The position numbers were made by a program, and so were the translations under genes. From Palsa-739 sp035532535 (GTDB taxonomy: Bacteria > Actinomycetota > Thermoleophilia > Gaiellales > Gaiellaceae), in assembly GCA_035532535.1 (NCBI GenBank), contig DATKQT010000014.1, positions 1-60,143 on the forward strand: a stretch of DNA of 60,143 nucleotides. The letters are read 5' to 3'. Positions within the stretch are counted from its first letter, which is position 1. Each line of letters begins with the position of its first letter. The notes beneath the pieces are model-generated. The model had not been told where the DNA came from. It was given only the letters and a program-made list of their open reading frames with translations, and made no database searches. This document shows positions 1 to 8,906 of this stretch, in pieces.

Positions 1-21
1 AGGACGCAGGGAGGGAGCCTC

Positions 22-1431
22 TCAGGCGATGTCCACCTTGATCACGTTGGTGCTGCCGGGGATGTTCACGGCGGTGCCGGCGGTGATGACGACGCGATCG
101 CCCGACTGGACGAGACCGGCCTCGCGAGCGGCATCGATCGAGGTCTGCCAGAGATCCTCGACGTCGGGGGACTCGCGGATCAGGAGCGGCGTCACGCCCC
201 ACTCGAGCGCGAGCTGGCGCATCGCCCAGTCGATGTGCGTCAGTGCGACGATCGGGCGCCGCGGGCGCAGCCGAGCGACGGCGTTCGCCGTGCGGCCGGA
301 GAAGGTCGGCACGAGGATCGCGCCTGCGCGCAGCGCCTCGGCGAGATCGCAGGCCGCATTCGACATCGCGCCGCCGATGGTCGGGTTCTCGTGCGCTTCC
401 GGCAGCTCGTGCCGGTAGTCCATGCTCGGCTCGATCGCGCGGGCGATGCGATCCATATACGCGACCGCCTCGACCGGATATTCGCCGACCGCCGTCTCAC
501 CGGAGAGCATCACAGCGGAGGTGCCGTCGAGGATCGCGTTCGCGACATCGCTCGCCTCGGCGCGCGTCGGCTCGGCGGAATGGATCATCGACTCGAGCAT
601 CTGCGTCGCGGTGATCACCGGCTTGCCGCGCTCGAGCGCCTTCGCGATGATCCGCTTCTGCAGCAGCGGCACGAGCGCGGGGCCGATCTCGACGCCGAGG
701 TCTCCCCGCGCGACCATGACGGCGTCCGTTACTCCGAGCACGTCGTCGAGGACATCGACCGCCTCCGCCTTCTCGATCTTCGCGATCACGTGCGCGTGCG
801 AGCCCGCCTCCTCGATCAGAGCGAGCAGCTCGCGAACGTCGTCGGCCGAGCGCACGAAGGACAGCGCGACGAAGTCGACATCCGTCGCGAGCGCGAACTC
901 GAGGTCGGCGACGTCTTTCGGCGTCAGCGACGGAATTGGGAGCGGGATGCCGGGAAGATTCACGCCTTTGTGTGAGCTCACCGGCCCGCCGACGAGGACG
1001 GCGCAGCGCGCACGTCCGCCCGACACCTCCTCGACACGCAGGCGGACGAGCCCGTCGTCGATGAGGACATCGTGGCCCGGCTGCAGCACCTCGCCGATGA
1101 CCGTGGGGGCGACCGGCAGGTCGCCATTGGTCGCGGAATCCTCCGCACAGATGACGATGGACTCGCCGCGTACGAGGACCCTCGGCTCCGGGAGATCGCC
1201 GACGCGAAGCTTCGGCCCCTGCAGGTCGGCGATGACCGCCACGGGGCGGCCGACCTTCGCCGCGATCTCGCGCACGAGCCACGCGCGCTCCGCGTGCTCC
1301 GCGTGCGTCCCGTGAGAGAGGTTCAGCCGAACCGCATCGACACCCGCGCGGATCAGCTCGGTCAGCCTGTCGGTCGTCGCAGAAGCCGGTCCAAGCGTCG
1401 CGACGATCTTCGTTCTGCGCTGCTCGACCAT
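22..1431 (-). CDS. pyk: Pyruvate kinase
   Basis: Catalyses the last ATP-forming step of glycolysis, phosphoenolpyruvate plus ADP to pyruvate plus ATP, in the cytosol. The 469-residue product has normal family length. VRLNLSHG (34-41) belongs to the barrel domain, the catalytic lysine lies in AKIEK (217-221), the signature MVARGDLGVEIG is at 239-250, and the C-terminal allosteric domain is complete. ATG at 1431 is preferred to an in-frame start at 1473, which would overlap eno and add non-homologous residues. It begins 5 bases behind the eno stop, so these consecutive glycolytic enzymes are probably co-transcribed. Confidence 0.96.
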   Translation of the reverse strand: MVEQRRTKIVATLGPASATTDRLTELIRAGVDAVRLNLSHGTHAEHAERAWLVREIAAKVGRPVAVIADLQGPKLRVGDLPEPRVLVRGESIVICAEDSATNGDLPVAPTVIGEVLQPGHDVLIDDGLVRLRVEEVSGGRARCAVLVGGPVSSHKGVNLPGIPLPIPSLTPKDVADLEFALATDVDFVALSFVRSADDVRELLALIEEAGSHAHVIAKIEKAEAVDVLDDVLGVTDAVMVARGDLGVEIGPALVPLLQKRIIAKALERGKPVITATQMLESMIHSAEPTRAEASDVANAILDGTSAVMLSGETAVGEYPVEAVAYMDRIARAIEPSMDYRHELPEAHENPTIGGAMSNAACDLAEALRAGAILVPTFSGRTANAVARLRPRRPIVALTHIDWAMRQLALEWGVTPLLIRESPDVEDLWQTSIDAAREAGLVQSGDRVVITAGTAVNIPGSTNVIKVDIA

Positions 1432-1436
1432 GCGGC

Positions 1437-2714
1437 TCAGAGTACGTGACGCGCGCGCGGAAACGCCGTCCAACCCGGATAACCCGCGCGTGCGCCGAGC
1501 TCCTCCTCGATGCGGAGCAGCTGGTTGTACTTGGCCACACGATCAGTGCGCGCGGGGGCACCGGTCTTGATCTGGCCGGTCCCGAGCGCGACCGCGAGGT
1601 CGGCAATGGTGGCGTCCTCGGTCTCCCCCGAGCGGTGCGACATGACCGCGCTGTACCCATGCTGTTGCGCGAGCTTCACCGCCGCGATCGTTTCGGTCAG
1701 CGTGCCGATCTGGTTCACCTTGATGAGGATCGAGTTCGCGACGCCTCGATCGACGCCGAGCTGCAGGCGCTCCGGGTTGGTGACGAAGATGTCGTCGCCG
1801 ACGAGCTGGATGCGGTCGCCGAGCTTCTCGGTCGTCGCCTGCCAGCCGTCCCAGTCGTCCTCGGCGTTGCCGTCCTCGATCGACACGATCGGGAAGCGGT
1901 CGACGAGGCCCGCGAGGAAGTCGGCCATCTCCTCCGGCTGCGCCTCGCGGCCCTCGAAGCGGTACACGCCATCGGAGAAGAGCTCGCTCGCCGCCGGGTC
2001 GAGAGCGATCGCCACCTGGTCGTGATGCCCTGCGCGCTCGGCCGCGGTGAGGATGGCCTCGATCGCGGCCTCGCTCGAGGGCAGGTCGGGAGCGAAGCCG
2101 CCCTCGTCGCCGACGGCGGTCGCGAGCCCCTCCTCCTTCAGCACCTTCGACAATGAGTGGTAGGTCTCCGCGCCGATCTGCAGCGCCTCGGCGAACGAGG
2201 ACGCGCCGACCGGGACGACCATGAACTCCTGAAGGTCGATCGAGTTGGCAGCGTGCACGCCGCCGTTGATGACGTTCATCATCGGGACGGGCAGCGTCGT
2301 CGCGTGCTCCCCGCCGAGGTGGCGGAAGAGCGAAACGCCTGCATCCGCCGCGGCAGCCTTCGCCGTCGCGAGCGACACGGCGAGGATGGCGTTCGCGCCC
2401 AGCCGACCCTTGTTCGGCGTTCCGTCGAGGTCGATCATGCGCCGGTCGATCTGCTCCTGGTCGGCCGCGTCGAGCCCGCGCACGGCGTCGGCGAGCTCGC
2501 CCGATGCGTTCGCGACCGCCTTCGTCACGCCCTTCCCGCCGTACGCGTCGCCGCCGTCGCGCAGCTCGACTGCCTCATGCACGCCGGTGGACGCACCTGA
2601 TGGAACGGCTGCGCGGCCGAAGGCGCCTGAGTCGAGCCGGACTTCGGCCTCAACGGTCGGGTTCCCGCGCGAGTCGAGGATCTGGCGTGCGCTGACCTGG
2701 GCGATCTTGCTCAT
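1437..2714 (-). CDS. eno: Enolase
   Basis: Converts 2-phosphoglycerate to phosphoenolpyruvate, the substrate of the pyruvate kinase encoded next. The 425 residues match the bacterial family length. Visible motifs are the N-terminal LDSRGNPTVE, the mobile loop SGAST near residue 40, VGDEGGFAP near 200, the metal-binding IEDG, and the C-terminal active-site SHRSGE. The ATG overlaps the mazG stop as ATGA, which fixes the start and suggests translational coupling. A much longer frame continues upstream, but that part is antiparallel noise across mazG. Confidence 0.97.
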   Translation of the reverse strand: MSKIAQVSARQILDSRGNPTVEAEVRLDSGAFGRAAVPSGASTGVHEAVELRDGGDAYGGKGVTKAVANASGELADAVRGLDAADQEQIDRRMIDLDGTPNKGRLGANAILAVSLATAKAAAADAGVSLFRHLGGEHATTLPVPMMNVINGGVHAANSIDLQEFMVVPVGASSFAEALQIGAETYHSLSKVLKEEGLATAVGDEGGFAPDLPSSEAAIEAILTAAERAGHHDQVAIALDPAASELFSDGVYRFEGREAQPEEMADFLAGLVDRFPIVSIEDGNAEDDWDGWQATTEKLGDRIQLVGDDIFVTNPERLQLGVDRGVANSILIKVNQIGTLTETIAAVKLAQQHGYSAVMSHRSGETEDATIADLAVALGTGQIKTGAPARTDRVAKYNQLLRIEEELGARAGYPGWTAFPRARHVL

Positions 2715-3463
2715 CGGGTCGTCTCCTTGGCGAGGTCGAAATACCGGTCCTGCTGGTCGAGCGGAAGCTCGCTCCAATTCTCGCCACGCTCGGCCGCGAG
2801 GGCCTCCGCAGTTGTTACGCGATCGCGAAAGCGCTGTGCCGCCAGGCGAAGCTCGAGCTCGGGGTCGACGTCGAGCTTGCGGGCGACGTTGACCGCGGCG
2901 AAGAGGACGTCGCCGAGCTCTGAAGGATCGAGATCCTCTTTCAGCTCGCGCACCTCGTCGTCGAGGTCGGCGAGCGCCCCCTGGACATCGGGGTATTCGA
3001 ACCCGACCGCCCGCGCCCGTTGCTGGAGCTTGCGCGCGTACAGCAAGGCCGGAAGCGCCTCGGCGACGTCGTGGAAGACGCCTTCGCGGCCTTCCTGCTC
3101 GCGTTTGATCTTCTCCCAGTTCTCCTTCACGCGCGCGGGTGTCGCAGCATCGACATCGCCGAACACGTGCGGATGCCGGCGCACGAGCTTCGCGTGCACG
3201 TTCCGGGTCACGGCTTCGAGATCGCCTGAGTCTCGCTCCTGCAGGAGGAGCGAGAGGAAGAACACCTGAAAGAGGAGGTCGCCGAGCTCGTCGAGCAGCT
3301 TCGCGTCGTCGTCGGCGAGCGCGGCGTCGGCAACCTCGTACGCCTCTTCGACAGTGTGCGGCACGATCGTGCGCGCGGTCTGCTCGCGGTCCCACGGGCA
3401 CTCGCGGCGCAGCCGCTCGGTCAGCTGCTGCAGCTCGAGGAGGGCCTCCGACAGGCCCTGCAA
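2711..3463 (-). CDS. mazG: Nucleoside triphosphate pyrophosphohydrolase MazG
   Basis: House-cleaning NTP pyrophosphatase that hydrolyses (d)NTPs to monophosphates. The 250-residue protein carries two MazG repeats. The first has CPWDREQT (about 22-29), HTVEEAYEV and ELGDLLFQV; the second has ELGDVLFAAVN near residue 187. The EExxE and ExxD acidic clusters are the magnesium sites of the family. The best start is a TTG one base behind the stop of the upstream lipoprotein gene, placing CPWD at the usual distance from the N terminus. The stop overlaps eno. Confidence 0.92.
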   Translation of the reverse strand: MQGLSEALLELQQLTERLRRECPWDREQTARTIVPHTVEEAYEVADAALADDDAKLLDELGDLLFQVFFLSLLLQERDSGDLEAVTRNVHAKLVRRHPHVFGDVDAATPARVKENWEKIKREQEGREGVFHDVAEALPALLYARKLQQRARAVGFEYPDVQGALADLDDEVRELKEDLDPSELGDVLFAAVNVARKLDVDPELELRLAAQRFRDRVTTAEALAAERGENWSELPLDQQDRYFDLAKETTR

Positions 3464-3464
3464 C

Positions 3465-4472
3465 TCAGCCTGTGGTGGAGGTCGCGGCCGTCGTCGTCAC
3501 CGAAGGCGTGTAGCCGGCGGCGTAGACGACGGTCTTGCCGTAGTCCTTCTTCACCCCGTTGACCCAGGTGTTCATGGCGGCGCTCTTCTTCGACTGGAGC
3601 AGCGTGCTCTCGATGCTCTGGCGGACGCTCGCGAGCGGCGTCACCGTCGCGGGCCTGATCGCGGACAGCGCCTGGATGATGTGCCAGCCGTACTGCGTGT
3701 GCACCGGCGGCGACGTCGCTCCCGTCTTGAGCGAAAAGGCGACCTTGTCGAACTGCGGGACCGTCTGGCCCTTCGTGATCGTGAGCTTGCCGCCCACCTT
3801 GGCCGAGCTCGGATCCTTCGAATACTTCTTCGCGAGCGTGCCGAAGTCGGCGCCGCCCTTGAGCTGCGTCTCGAGCTGGTCGGCGAGCGACTTGCTGTTC
3901 ACGAGGATGTGGCGCACGTCACGCGAGGCGGCCGTCGTGTACGACGACTTGTGCGTGGTGTAGTACAGCTGCACCGCCGTCGGCGTCACCTTGACGTTCT
4001 TCGTCACCTTGGTGTAGATCGCCTGGCTCAAAAGCTGCGAGCGCCACTCCAAGCGGTAGATCTCTGGGGTCAGTCCCTGCGCCGCGAGGCCCTTCTCGAA
4101 CTTCGCCTCGTTGCCGCCGAAGTACTGCTTCTTCACCTTGGTGATCTGTGCCTCGATCTGCTGGTCGGTGATGTTCACGCCGAGGGCCTTCCCCTTCTGC
4201 GTGAACTCGTCGAGCTGTACGAGGAAGGCCATGACTCGGTCCTGCGTTGCCTTGTAGGCCGCCGTCCCGGCCTTGGGCGGGGTCTGCTTGTTCACGGCCG
4301 CGACCTTCGCGGTGGCGTCCATCAGGCCGTTGAACTGCACCTTGGTGATCGAGTCGCCGTTCACGAGCGCGACGGAGTCGTTGGGGACGGTCTTCGTCCC
4401 GCCGCCCCCGCACGCCGCGAGGACGCCGGTCAGCAAAGCGAGGCAGGCAACGATGAAAAGGCGTTTGGTCAT
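3465..4472 (-). CDS. PpiC-type peptidyl-prolyl isomerase lipoprotein (PrsA/SurA-like)
   Basis: Predicted extracytoplasmic foldase anchored as a lipoprotein. The ATG at 4472 gives a 335-residue precursor with a signal sequence and the lipobox LAAC (Cys21), followed by a glycine-rich spacer. A SurA-like N-terminal region follows (VALVNGDSI onwards). A parvulin domain lies at roughly residues 180-275, with VRHILVNSK, FGTLAKKYS and YGWHIIQ. An in-frame start 45 bases upstream is rejected because it would bury the signal peptide. It sits between mfd and mazG, 13 bases behind mfd. The substrates are unknown. Confidence 0.88.
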   Translation of the reverse strand: MTKRLFIVACLALLTGVLAACGGGGTKTVPNDSVALVNGDSITKVQFNGLMDATAKVAAVNKQTPPKAGTAAYKATQDRVMAFLVQLDEFTQKGKALGVNITDQQIEAQITKVKKQYFGGNEAKFEKGLAAQGLTPEIYRLEWRSQLLSQAIYTKVTKNVKVTPTAVQLYYTTHKSSYTTAASRDVRHILVNSKSLADQLETQLKGGADFGTLAKKYSKDPSSAKVGGKLTITKGQTVPQFDKVAFSLKTGATSPPVHTQYGWHIIQALSAIRPATVTPLASVRQSIESTLLQSKKSAAMNTWVNGVKKDYGKTVVYAAGYTPSVTTTAATSTTG

Positions 4473-4485
4473 AGAAACGCCGGGC

Positions 4486-7400
4486 TCAAGCTGCCCGACG
4501 GGCATCCAAGATAGCATCGACCAGCCGGAGGGCCTGAGGGAATCCGTCCTCGCTGCGCAGGCTCACTTCACGGTTCCCTACGGTGTAGACGGCGGTGTGG
4601 ATTCGCTCACGGAGGTCCTGCAGCTCCTTCGAGCCGAGGACGAGCCGGCCGACGGTGGCTTTTCCGCCGCGGAACACGAGGTAGTCGGCGCCGAGCTCGG
4701 CCAGCTTGATCTTCGCCTCCTGGATCGAGAAGAGGTGCTCGACCGGCTCCGGCAGCGGCCCGAAGCGGTCCTCGAGCGAGGCCGCGAGCTCGCGCAGCTC
4801 GTCGTCGGTCTCGGCGAGCGCGAGGCGGCGGTGGATGTCGATGCGGAGCGCCTCCGAGCCGACGTACTGCTGCGGGACGTAGGCGTCGATCCGGGCGTCG
4901 ACCCGGACCGGCCGGGCCGCGACCCGGCGCTGGCCCTGCAGCTCGGCGACCGCCTCGTTCAGCAGCTCGACGTACAGCTCGAAGCCGACGGCGGCGACGT
5001 GACCGGACTGCTCGGCGCCGAGAAGCTCGCCGGCACCGCGAATCTCGAGATCGCGCATCGCGATGGCGAACCCGGCGCCGAGCTCGGTGTGGTCGGCGAG
5101 CGTCGCCAGCCGCGCGCGCGCCTCGGCGGTGAGCTCCTGCGCGTCGGGATAGAACAGATACGCGTGCGCAGTCGCGTCGGAGCGTCCGACGCGGCCACGG
5201 ATCTGGTACAGCTGCGCGAGCCCGAGCATGTCCGCGCGCTCGACGATGAGCGTGTTCGCCTGCGGGATGTCGATGCCCGACTCGATGATCGTCGTCGAGA
5301 CGAGCACGTCCGCGTCGCCGCGCAGGAACGTGTGCATCTTCTCCTCGAGCTCCTTCTCGCGCATCTGTCCGTGCGCGACGAGGAAGCGGAGATCGGGGCA
5401 GAGCTGCCGTAGCTTCTCGGCCGCCTCCTCGATCGTCTCGACGCGGTTGTGGAGATAGAACGCTTGGCCGTCGCGCTCACGCTCACGCTCGAGCGCGAGC
5501 TTGACGAGCTCCTCGTCGTACTCGCCGACGGTGGTACGGATCGGTCGACGCCCTTCCGGCGGCGTCTCGATGATGGAGATGTCGCGCATCCCGGCGAGCG
5601 AGAGATGGAGCGTGCGCGGGATCGGCGTCGCGCTCAGCGTGAGCACGTCGACTTCGAGGCGCAGCGACTTCAGCAGCTCCTTCTGCGCCACGCCGAAGCG
5701 CTGCTCCTCGTCGAGGATGACGAGGCCGAGCTCCTTCGGGATGACGTCGCGGCTGAGCACGCGATGCGTGCCGATGAGGACGTCGACCTTCCCTTCGGCG
5801 AAGTCGGCGAGCACCTGCTTCACCTCGCGTGGAGCGCGGAAGCGCGAGACCATCTCGACGCGGACGGGGAAGTCGCGAAAACGATCGCGGAACGTGTTCC
5901 AGTGCTGCTCTGCGAGGATCGTCGTCGGCGCGAGCATGAGCACCTGCTTGCCGTTGACGGCGACCGCGAACGCGGCGCGCACAGCAACCTCCGTCTTGCC
6001 GAAGCCGACGTCCCCGCACACGAGGCGATCCATCGGGTTCGGCGTCTCGAGATCCTCCTTCACCGCCTCGATCGCCGCCTCCTGGTCGGGCGTCTCGCGG
6101 TACGGGAACGACGCCTCGAGGCGCGCGATCCACTCGTGCTCGAGGTTGTAAGCGATGCCGGTGCGCGTCTGCCGCTGCGCGTAGAGCGCGATCAGATCGC
6201 CCGCGAGCTCCTGCACCGATTCGCGTGCACGCGACTTGAGCAGCTGCCACGCCTTACCGCCGAGCTTCGAGAGTGCGGGCGCCTTCGCGTCTGCGCCGAC
6301 GTACCGCGAGACCTTCCCGAGCTGCTCGTGCGGCACGTACAGGCGGTCGTCGCCGCGGAACGCGAGCAAGAGGTAGTCGCGGGTGACGCCGGCGACCTCC
6401 TTCGTCTCGAAGCCGAGGAGCTTCCCGACGCCGTGATCCTCGTGTACGACGTAATCGCCCGTGCGCAGGTCGGCAAACGACTGCAGCGCGCGCCCGCCGA
6501 GGCGGCGCTCCTTCGGCACGCGGCGACGGAAGACTTGATGGTCGGGGAGCAGGACGAGGCCGAGGTCACGCCAGACGAAGCCGCGGCGCGCCGGCGCGAT
6601 CGCAAAGAGCACTTCCGCCTCGTCGGGCAGCGGCTCGCCCGGCTCCAGCAGGCGTGCGGAGACGCGCCGGAGCAGGTTCTGGGTCCGCAAGGCCTCGCCG
6701 CGATGCGGGAACGCGACGACGACACGCTGCCCTGCGCGCACGAACGCGGACAGCTCCGTCTCCGCCTCGGCGAGGCCGCGTGCCGCGATCGCCGGCCGCT
6801 GCGCCTCGAACGCGAAGGGCTGCGTCTGCGGGAACGGATCGAGCTCTGTCGCTCCGTCGAGCGAGGGTGGCGCGAACACACCGTCGTCCTCCCATACACG
6901 CCGCACCGCGTCCGGCTGGAAGACGAGATCTGGTACGCGGTCGAGTGCCGGAACGAGATCGTCCGGGACGCCCTCCGCTTCCTGGTCGACGAGGTCGATG
7001 CGCCGCTCGGCGGCGGGATAGACGACAGCCTCGACGACGGGATGGAGCGCGCGCTGCGTGAAGGCGGAGAAGGCGCGGATGGACTCGATCTCGTCGCCGA
7101 AGAACTCGACGCGGAACGGCTCGCCGCCCGTCGCCGGGAAGATGTCGACGATCCCGCCGCGAACCGCGACCTGACCGCGGTCGTCGACGCGCTCGACGCG
7201 TGCGTAGCCGGCAAGGGCGAGCGATTCGGCGAGCAGTTCCACCCCCGACTCGCCGCCGACCCGTAGCTCGATCGGCTGCGGCCGCGCGGCCGGCGGCGGC
7301 ATCGGCTCCGCAAGCGCACGAGCGGACGCGCACACGAGGCCGCCGCGCGCAAGCACATCGAGCGCGCGGGCGCGCTCGCCCACGAGGTGCGGCGGCGGCT

Positions 7401-7677
7401 CGAGGCCGGAGTCCCAGCCGACGCCGCGGCTCGGCAGGTAACCGACGGTCTCGTCACCGAGGAACCAGGCGGCCGCCTCGGCGGCGTCACGCGCATCCGC
7501 GTCCTCCGGAAGAAGGCAGATCAGGCCCCGGTCGAGCTTCTCGTGCAGCGTCGCGAGCAGGAGCGGAAGCGCGGGCTCCGACACGCGAGCCCGCGTCGGC
7601 ATCCCGTCGGCGAGCGCGCCGAGGTTCTCGTTCTCGACGAGCTCGGCGACGAAGGCGTGGAGTACCGGACGGTCCAT
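4486..7677 (-). CDS. mfd: Transcription-repair coupling factor Mfd
   Basis: DNA translocase that removes stalled RNA polymerase from lesions and recruits UvrA. The 1063 residues are slightly shorter than E. coli Mfd (about 1150), with the difference in the N-terminal UvrB-like part. In order: UvrB-like module (1 to about 330); RNA-polymerase-interacting CarD-like domain around TGDYVVHEDHGVGKLLGF; superfamily 2 helicase core with Walker A GDVGFGKT (about 554-561), DEEQ (about 655), SATPIPRTL and QIRGRVGRS; and the C-terminal TRCF domain near LEDRFGPLPEPV. It has an ATG start and no visible Shine-Dalgarno sequence. It leads the mfd-PpiC-mazG-eno-pyk run. Confidence 0.96.
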   Translation of the reverse strand: MDRPVLHAFVAELVENENLGALADGMPTRARVSEPALPLLLATLHEKLDRGLICLLPEDADARDAAEAAAWFLGDETVGYLPSRGVGWDSGLEPPPHLVGERARALDVLARGGLVCASARALAEPMPPPAARPQPIELRVGGESGVELLAESLALAGYARVERVDDRGQVAVRGGIVDIFPATGGEPFRVEFFGDEIESIRAFSAFTQRALHPVVEAVVYPAAERRIDLVDQEAEGVPDDLVPALDRVPDLVFQPDAVRRVWEDDGVFAPPSLDGATELDPFPQTQPFAFEAQRPAIAARGLAEAETELSAFVRAGQRVVVAFPHRGEALRTQNLLRRVSARLLEPGEPLPDEAEVLFAIAPARRGFVWRDLGLVLLPDHQVFRRRVPKERRLGGRALQSFADLRTGDYVVHEDHGVGKLLGFETKEVAGVTRDYLLLAFRGDDRLYVPHEQLGKVSRYVGADAKAPALSKLGGKAWQLLKSRARESVQELAGDLIALYAQRQTRTGIAYNLEHEWIARLEASFPYRETPDQEAAIEAVKEDLETPNPMDRLVCGDVGFGKTEVAVRAAFAVAVNGKQVLMLAPTTILAEQHWNTFRDRFRDFPVRVEMVSRFRAPREVKQVLADFAEGKVDVLIGTHRVLSRDVIPKELGLVILDEEQRFGVAQKELLKSLRLEVDVLTLSATPIPRTLHLSLAGMRDISIIETPPEGRRPIRTTVGEYDEELVKLALERERERDGQAFYLHNRVETIEEAAEKLRQLCPDLRFLVAHGQMREKELEEKMHTFLRGDADVLVSTTIIESGIDIPQANTLIVERADMLGLAQLYQIRGRVGRSDATAHAYLFYPDAQELTAEARARLATLADHTELGAGFAIAMRDLEIRGAGELLGAEQSGHVAAVGFELYVELLNEAVAELQGQRRVAARPVRVDARIDAYVPQQYVGSEALRIDIHRRLALAETDDELRELAASLEDRFGPLPEPVEHLFSIQEAKIKLAELGADYLVFRGGKATVGRLVLGSKELQDLRERIHTAVYTVGNREVSLRSEDGFPQALRLVDAILDARRAA

Positions 7678-7723
7678 GACGAGTGGCGGAACTCGCGTTC
7701 CGCGGGGGTCATGGTAGTTGCAC

Positions 7724-7875
7724 TCAGGTGTGCTGCCAGTACAGGAGCGCGCGGCCGTTCCGGTCGAGGAAGAACATGTGGCTCACCTGGTCGGACTAGA
7801 CGCCGCGGCCGACGACGATCGCGATCGAGCGGCGGACGAGCGCGGCCGAGTACAGGTCGGTCGACGCCGGGCCGA
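7724..7875 (-). pseudogene. Possible broken 3' part of the adjacent small secreted-protein gene
   Basis: Directly behind the stop of the small secreted protein, a different frame on the same strand stays coding-like. It reads through residues such as GLIGPASTDLYSAALVRRS, meets an in-frame TAG at 7796-7798, and resumes as a segment containing MFFLDRNGRALLYWQHT that ends at the TGA at 7724-7726. Both halves share one frame. This could be the remains of one longer gene broken by a frameshift and an amber codon, or chance. No family was recognised. Confidence 0.3.
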
Positions 7876-8100
7876 TCAGGCCGTCAGCCGGGACACGCGA
7901 TTGCCGTCGGCGTAGCCGACGAAACGGTCGTCGTCGCCCTGCCGATAGACGACCTCGAAATCGATCCGGTGGCCGGAAACCCGCTCGACCCGCACCTTCA
8001 CGGGCTCGCCGACATCCTTCGAGATCATCGGCGCGAGCCGTTCGAAAGCAGCACGCGGCGAGGCGAGCACCACTCCAGCGAGGAGCAGCCGAACGAGCAT
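7876..8100 (-). CDS. Small putative secreted protein
   Basis: A 74-residue product of unknown function. ATG at 8100 gives a hydrophobic N terminus (MLVRLLLAGVVLASPRAAF) resembling a short signal peptide, then a charged region with KVRVERVSGHRIDFEVVY and a Gly/Asp-rich tail. It is divergent from the DUF2277 gene with only 19 bases between the starts; a CATCCT hexamer 7 bases before the ATG could be its -10 element. The frame may be truncated, because coding-like sequence continues in another frame downstream (7724-7875). Confidence 0.5.
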   Translation of the reverse strand: MLVRLLLAGVVLASPRAAFERLAPMISKDVGEPVKVRVERVSGHRIDFEVVYRQGDDDRFVGYADGNRVSRLTA

Positions 8101-8106
8101 CGCCCC

Positions 8107-8112
8107 TAGGAT
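8107..8112 (+). promoter_or_regulatory. -10-like hexamer of the DUF2277 gene
   Basis: TAGGAT ends 7 bases before the ATG at 8120, so transcription would start at about the A of the start codon and give a leaderless message. The same bases (AGGA) could also act as a Shine-Dalgarno sequence if transcription began further upstream. Confidence 0.4.
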
Positions 8113-8119
8113 GCCGTGC

Positions 8120-8392
8120 ATGTGCCGGAACATCCACACGCTCTACAACTTCGAGCCGCCCGCGACCTCGCACGAGGTGCGCGCAGCGGCCGAGCAGTAC
8201 GTGCGCAAGGTAAGCGGCTTCACGAAGCCGTCGAAGGCGAACGAGGAGGCCTTCGCACGGGCGATCGACGAGGTCGCGCACACGACGCACCACCTGCTCG
8301 AGGCGCTCGTGACGACCGCCGTTCCACGCGACCGCGAGGTCGAGGCCGAGCGGGCGCGCGAACGCGCGAAGAAGCGCTTCGCTACTGCGTGA
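8120..8392 (+). CDS. DUF2277 family protein
   Basis: A 90-residue conserved protein of unknown function. The sequence begins MCRNIHTLYNFEPPAT, the hallmark N terminus of DUF2277, followed by the conserved VRKVSGFTKPSKANEEAF block and a charged C-terminal helix (RDREVEAERARERAKKRF). ATG at 8120 is chosen over the ATG at 8111 because the family starts with MCRN. It is transcribed towards pth and overlaps its 3' end by 11 bases. Confidence 0.85.
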   Translation: MCRNIHTLYNFEPPATSHEVRAAAEQYVRKVSGFTKPSKANEEAFARAIDEVAHTTHHLLEALVTTAVPRDREVEAERARERAKKRFATA

Positions 8393-8906
8393 CGTACGAC
8401 TCGACGGCGTCGGCAGCGCGCTCGATCAGCGCGTCCGCGTCGTCGTGCGGGTCGAAGTTGGCAAGCACGTAGTCCGCGAGTGAGCGCGGATCGCCGCGCT
8501 CGGGACGACCGACGCCGATCCGGAGCCGGGTGAAGTCCTGCGTGCCGAGCGCCTGCGCGATCGAGCGCAGGCCGTTGTGACCGGCGAGGCCGCCGCCGTG
8601 CTTGATCTCCAGCCGACCGAGGTCGAAGTCCCCCTCGTCGTGCACGACGAGTACGTCCGCCGGCTCGACCTTGAAGAACGCCGCGGCCGCGCCGACCGAG
8701 CGGCCCGACTCGTTCATGTACGTCTCCGGCTTGAGCAGGACGAGCCGCGCGTCGCCGTGCCGCACCTCGGCCACCTGGCCGGAGAACTTCGAGCGCCACG
8801 ACCCGCCGCTCCGGCGCGCGAGCTCGTCAACGACGAGATAACCGGCGTTGTGCCGGTTCCGCGCGTATTCGCGGCCCGGGTTGCCCAAGCCCGCGACGAG
8901 GTACAG
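8382..8906 (-). CDS. pth: Peptidyl-tRNA hydrolase (CTG start)
   Basis: Releases peptidyl-tRNAs dropped from ribosomes by cleaving the ester bond. The conserved first strand reads YLVAGLGNPGREY and requires a start at or before CTG 8906-8904. The next upstream codon is CTC and then the bL25 stop TAA in the same frame, so CTG is the only plausible initiator. GGAGGAG in the end of the bL25 gene lies 6 bases before it. The catalytic His is in NRHNAG, the tRNA-contact Asn in ETYMNESG, and VVHDEGDFDLG and GLAGHNGLRS are conserved. At 174 residues it is slightly short at the C terminus. Confidence 0.92.
   Translation of the reverse strand: MYLVAGLGNPGREYARNRHNAGYLVVDELARRSGGSWRSKFSGQVAEVRHGDARLVLLKPETYMNESGRSVGAAAAFFKVEPADVLVVHDEGDFDLGRLEIKHGGGLAGHNGLRSIAQALGTQDFTRLRIGVGRPERGDPRSLADYVLANFDPHDDADALIERAADAVESYVTQ

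Noticed and set aside
235..975. Long plus-strand open frame opposite pyk
   Set aside because: Arginine-rich antisense shadow of a clear pyruvate kinase in GC-rich DNA; no recognisable domain.
5449..7266. 605-codon plus-strand frame opposite mfd
   Set aside because: Mirror frame produced by high third-position GC in mfd; composition (Arg/Glu/Leu/Asp) is typical of shadows.
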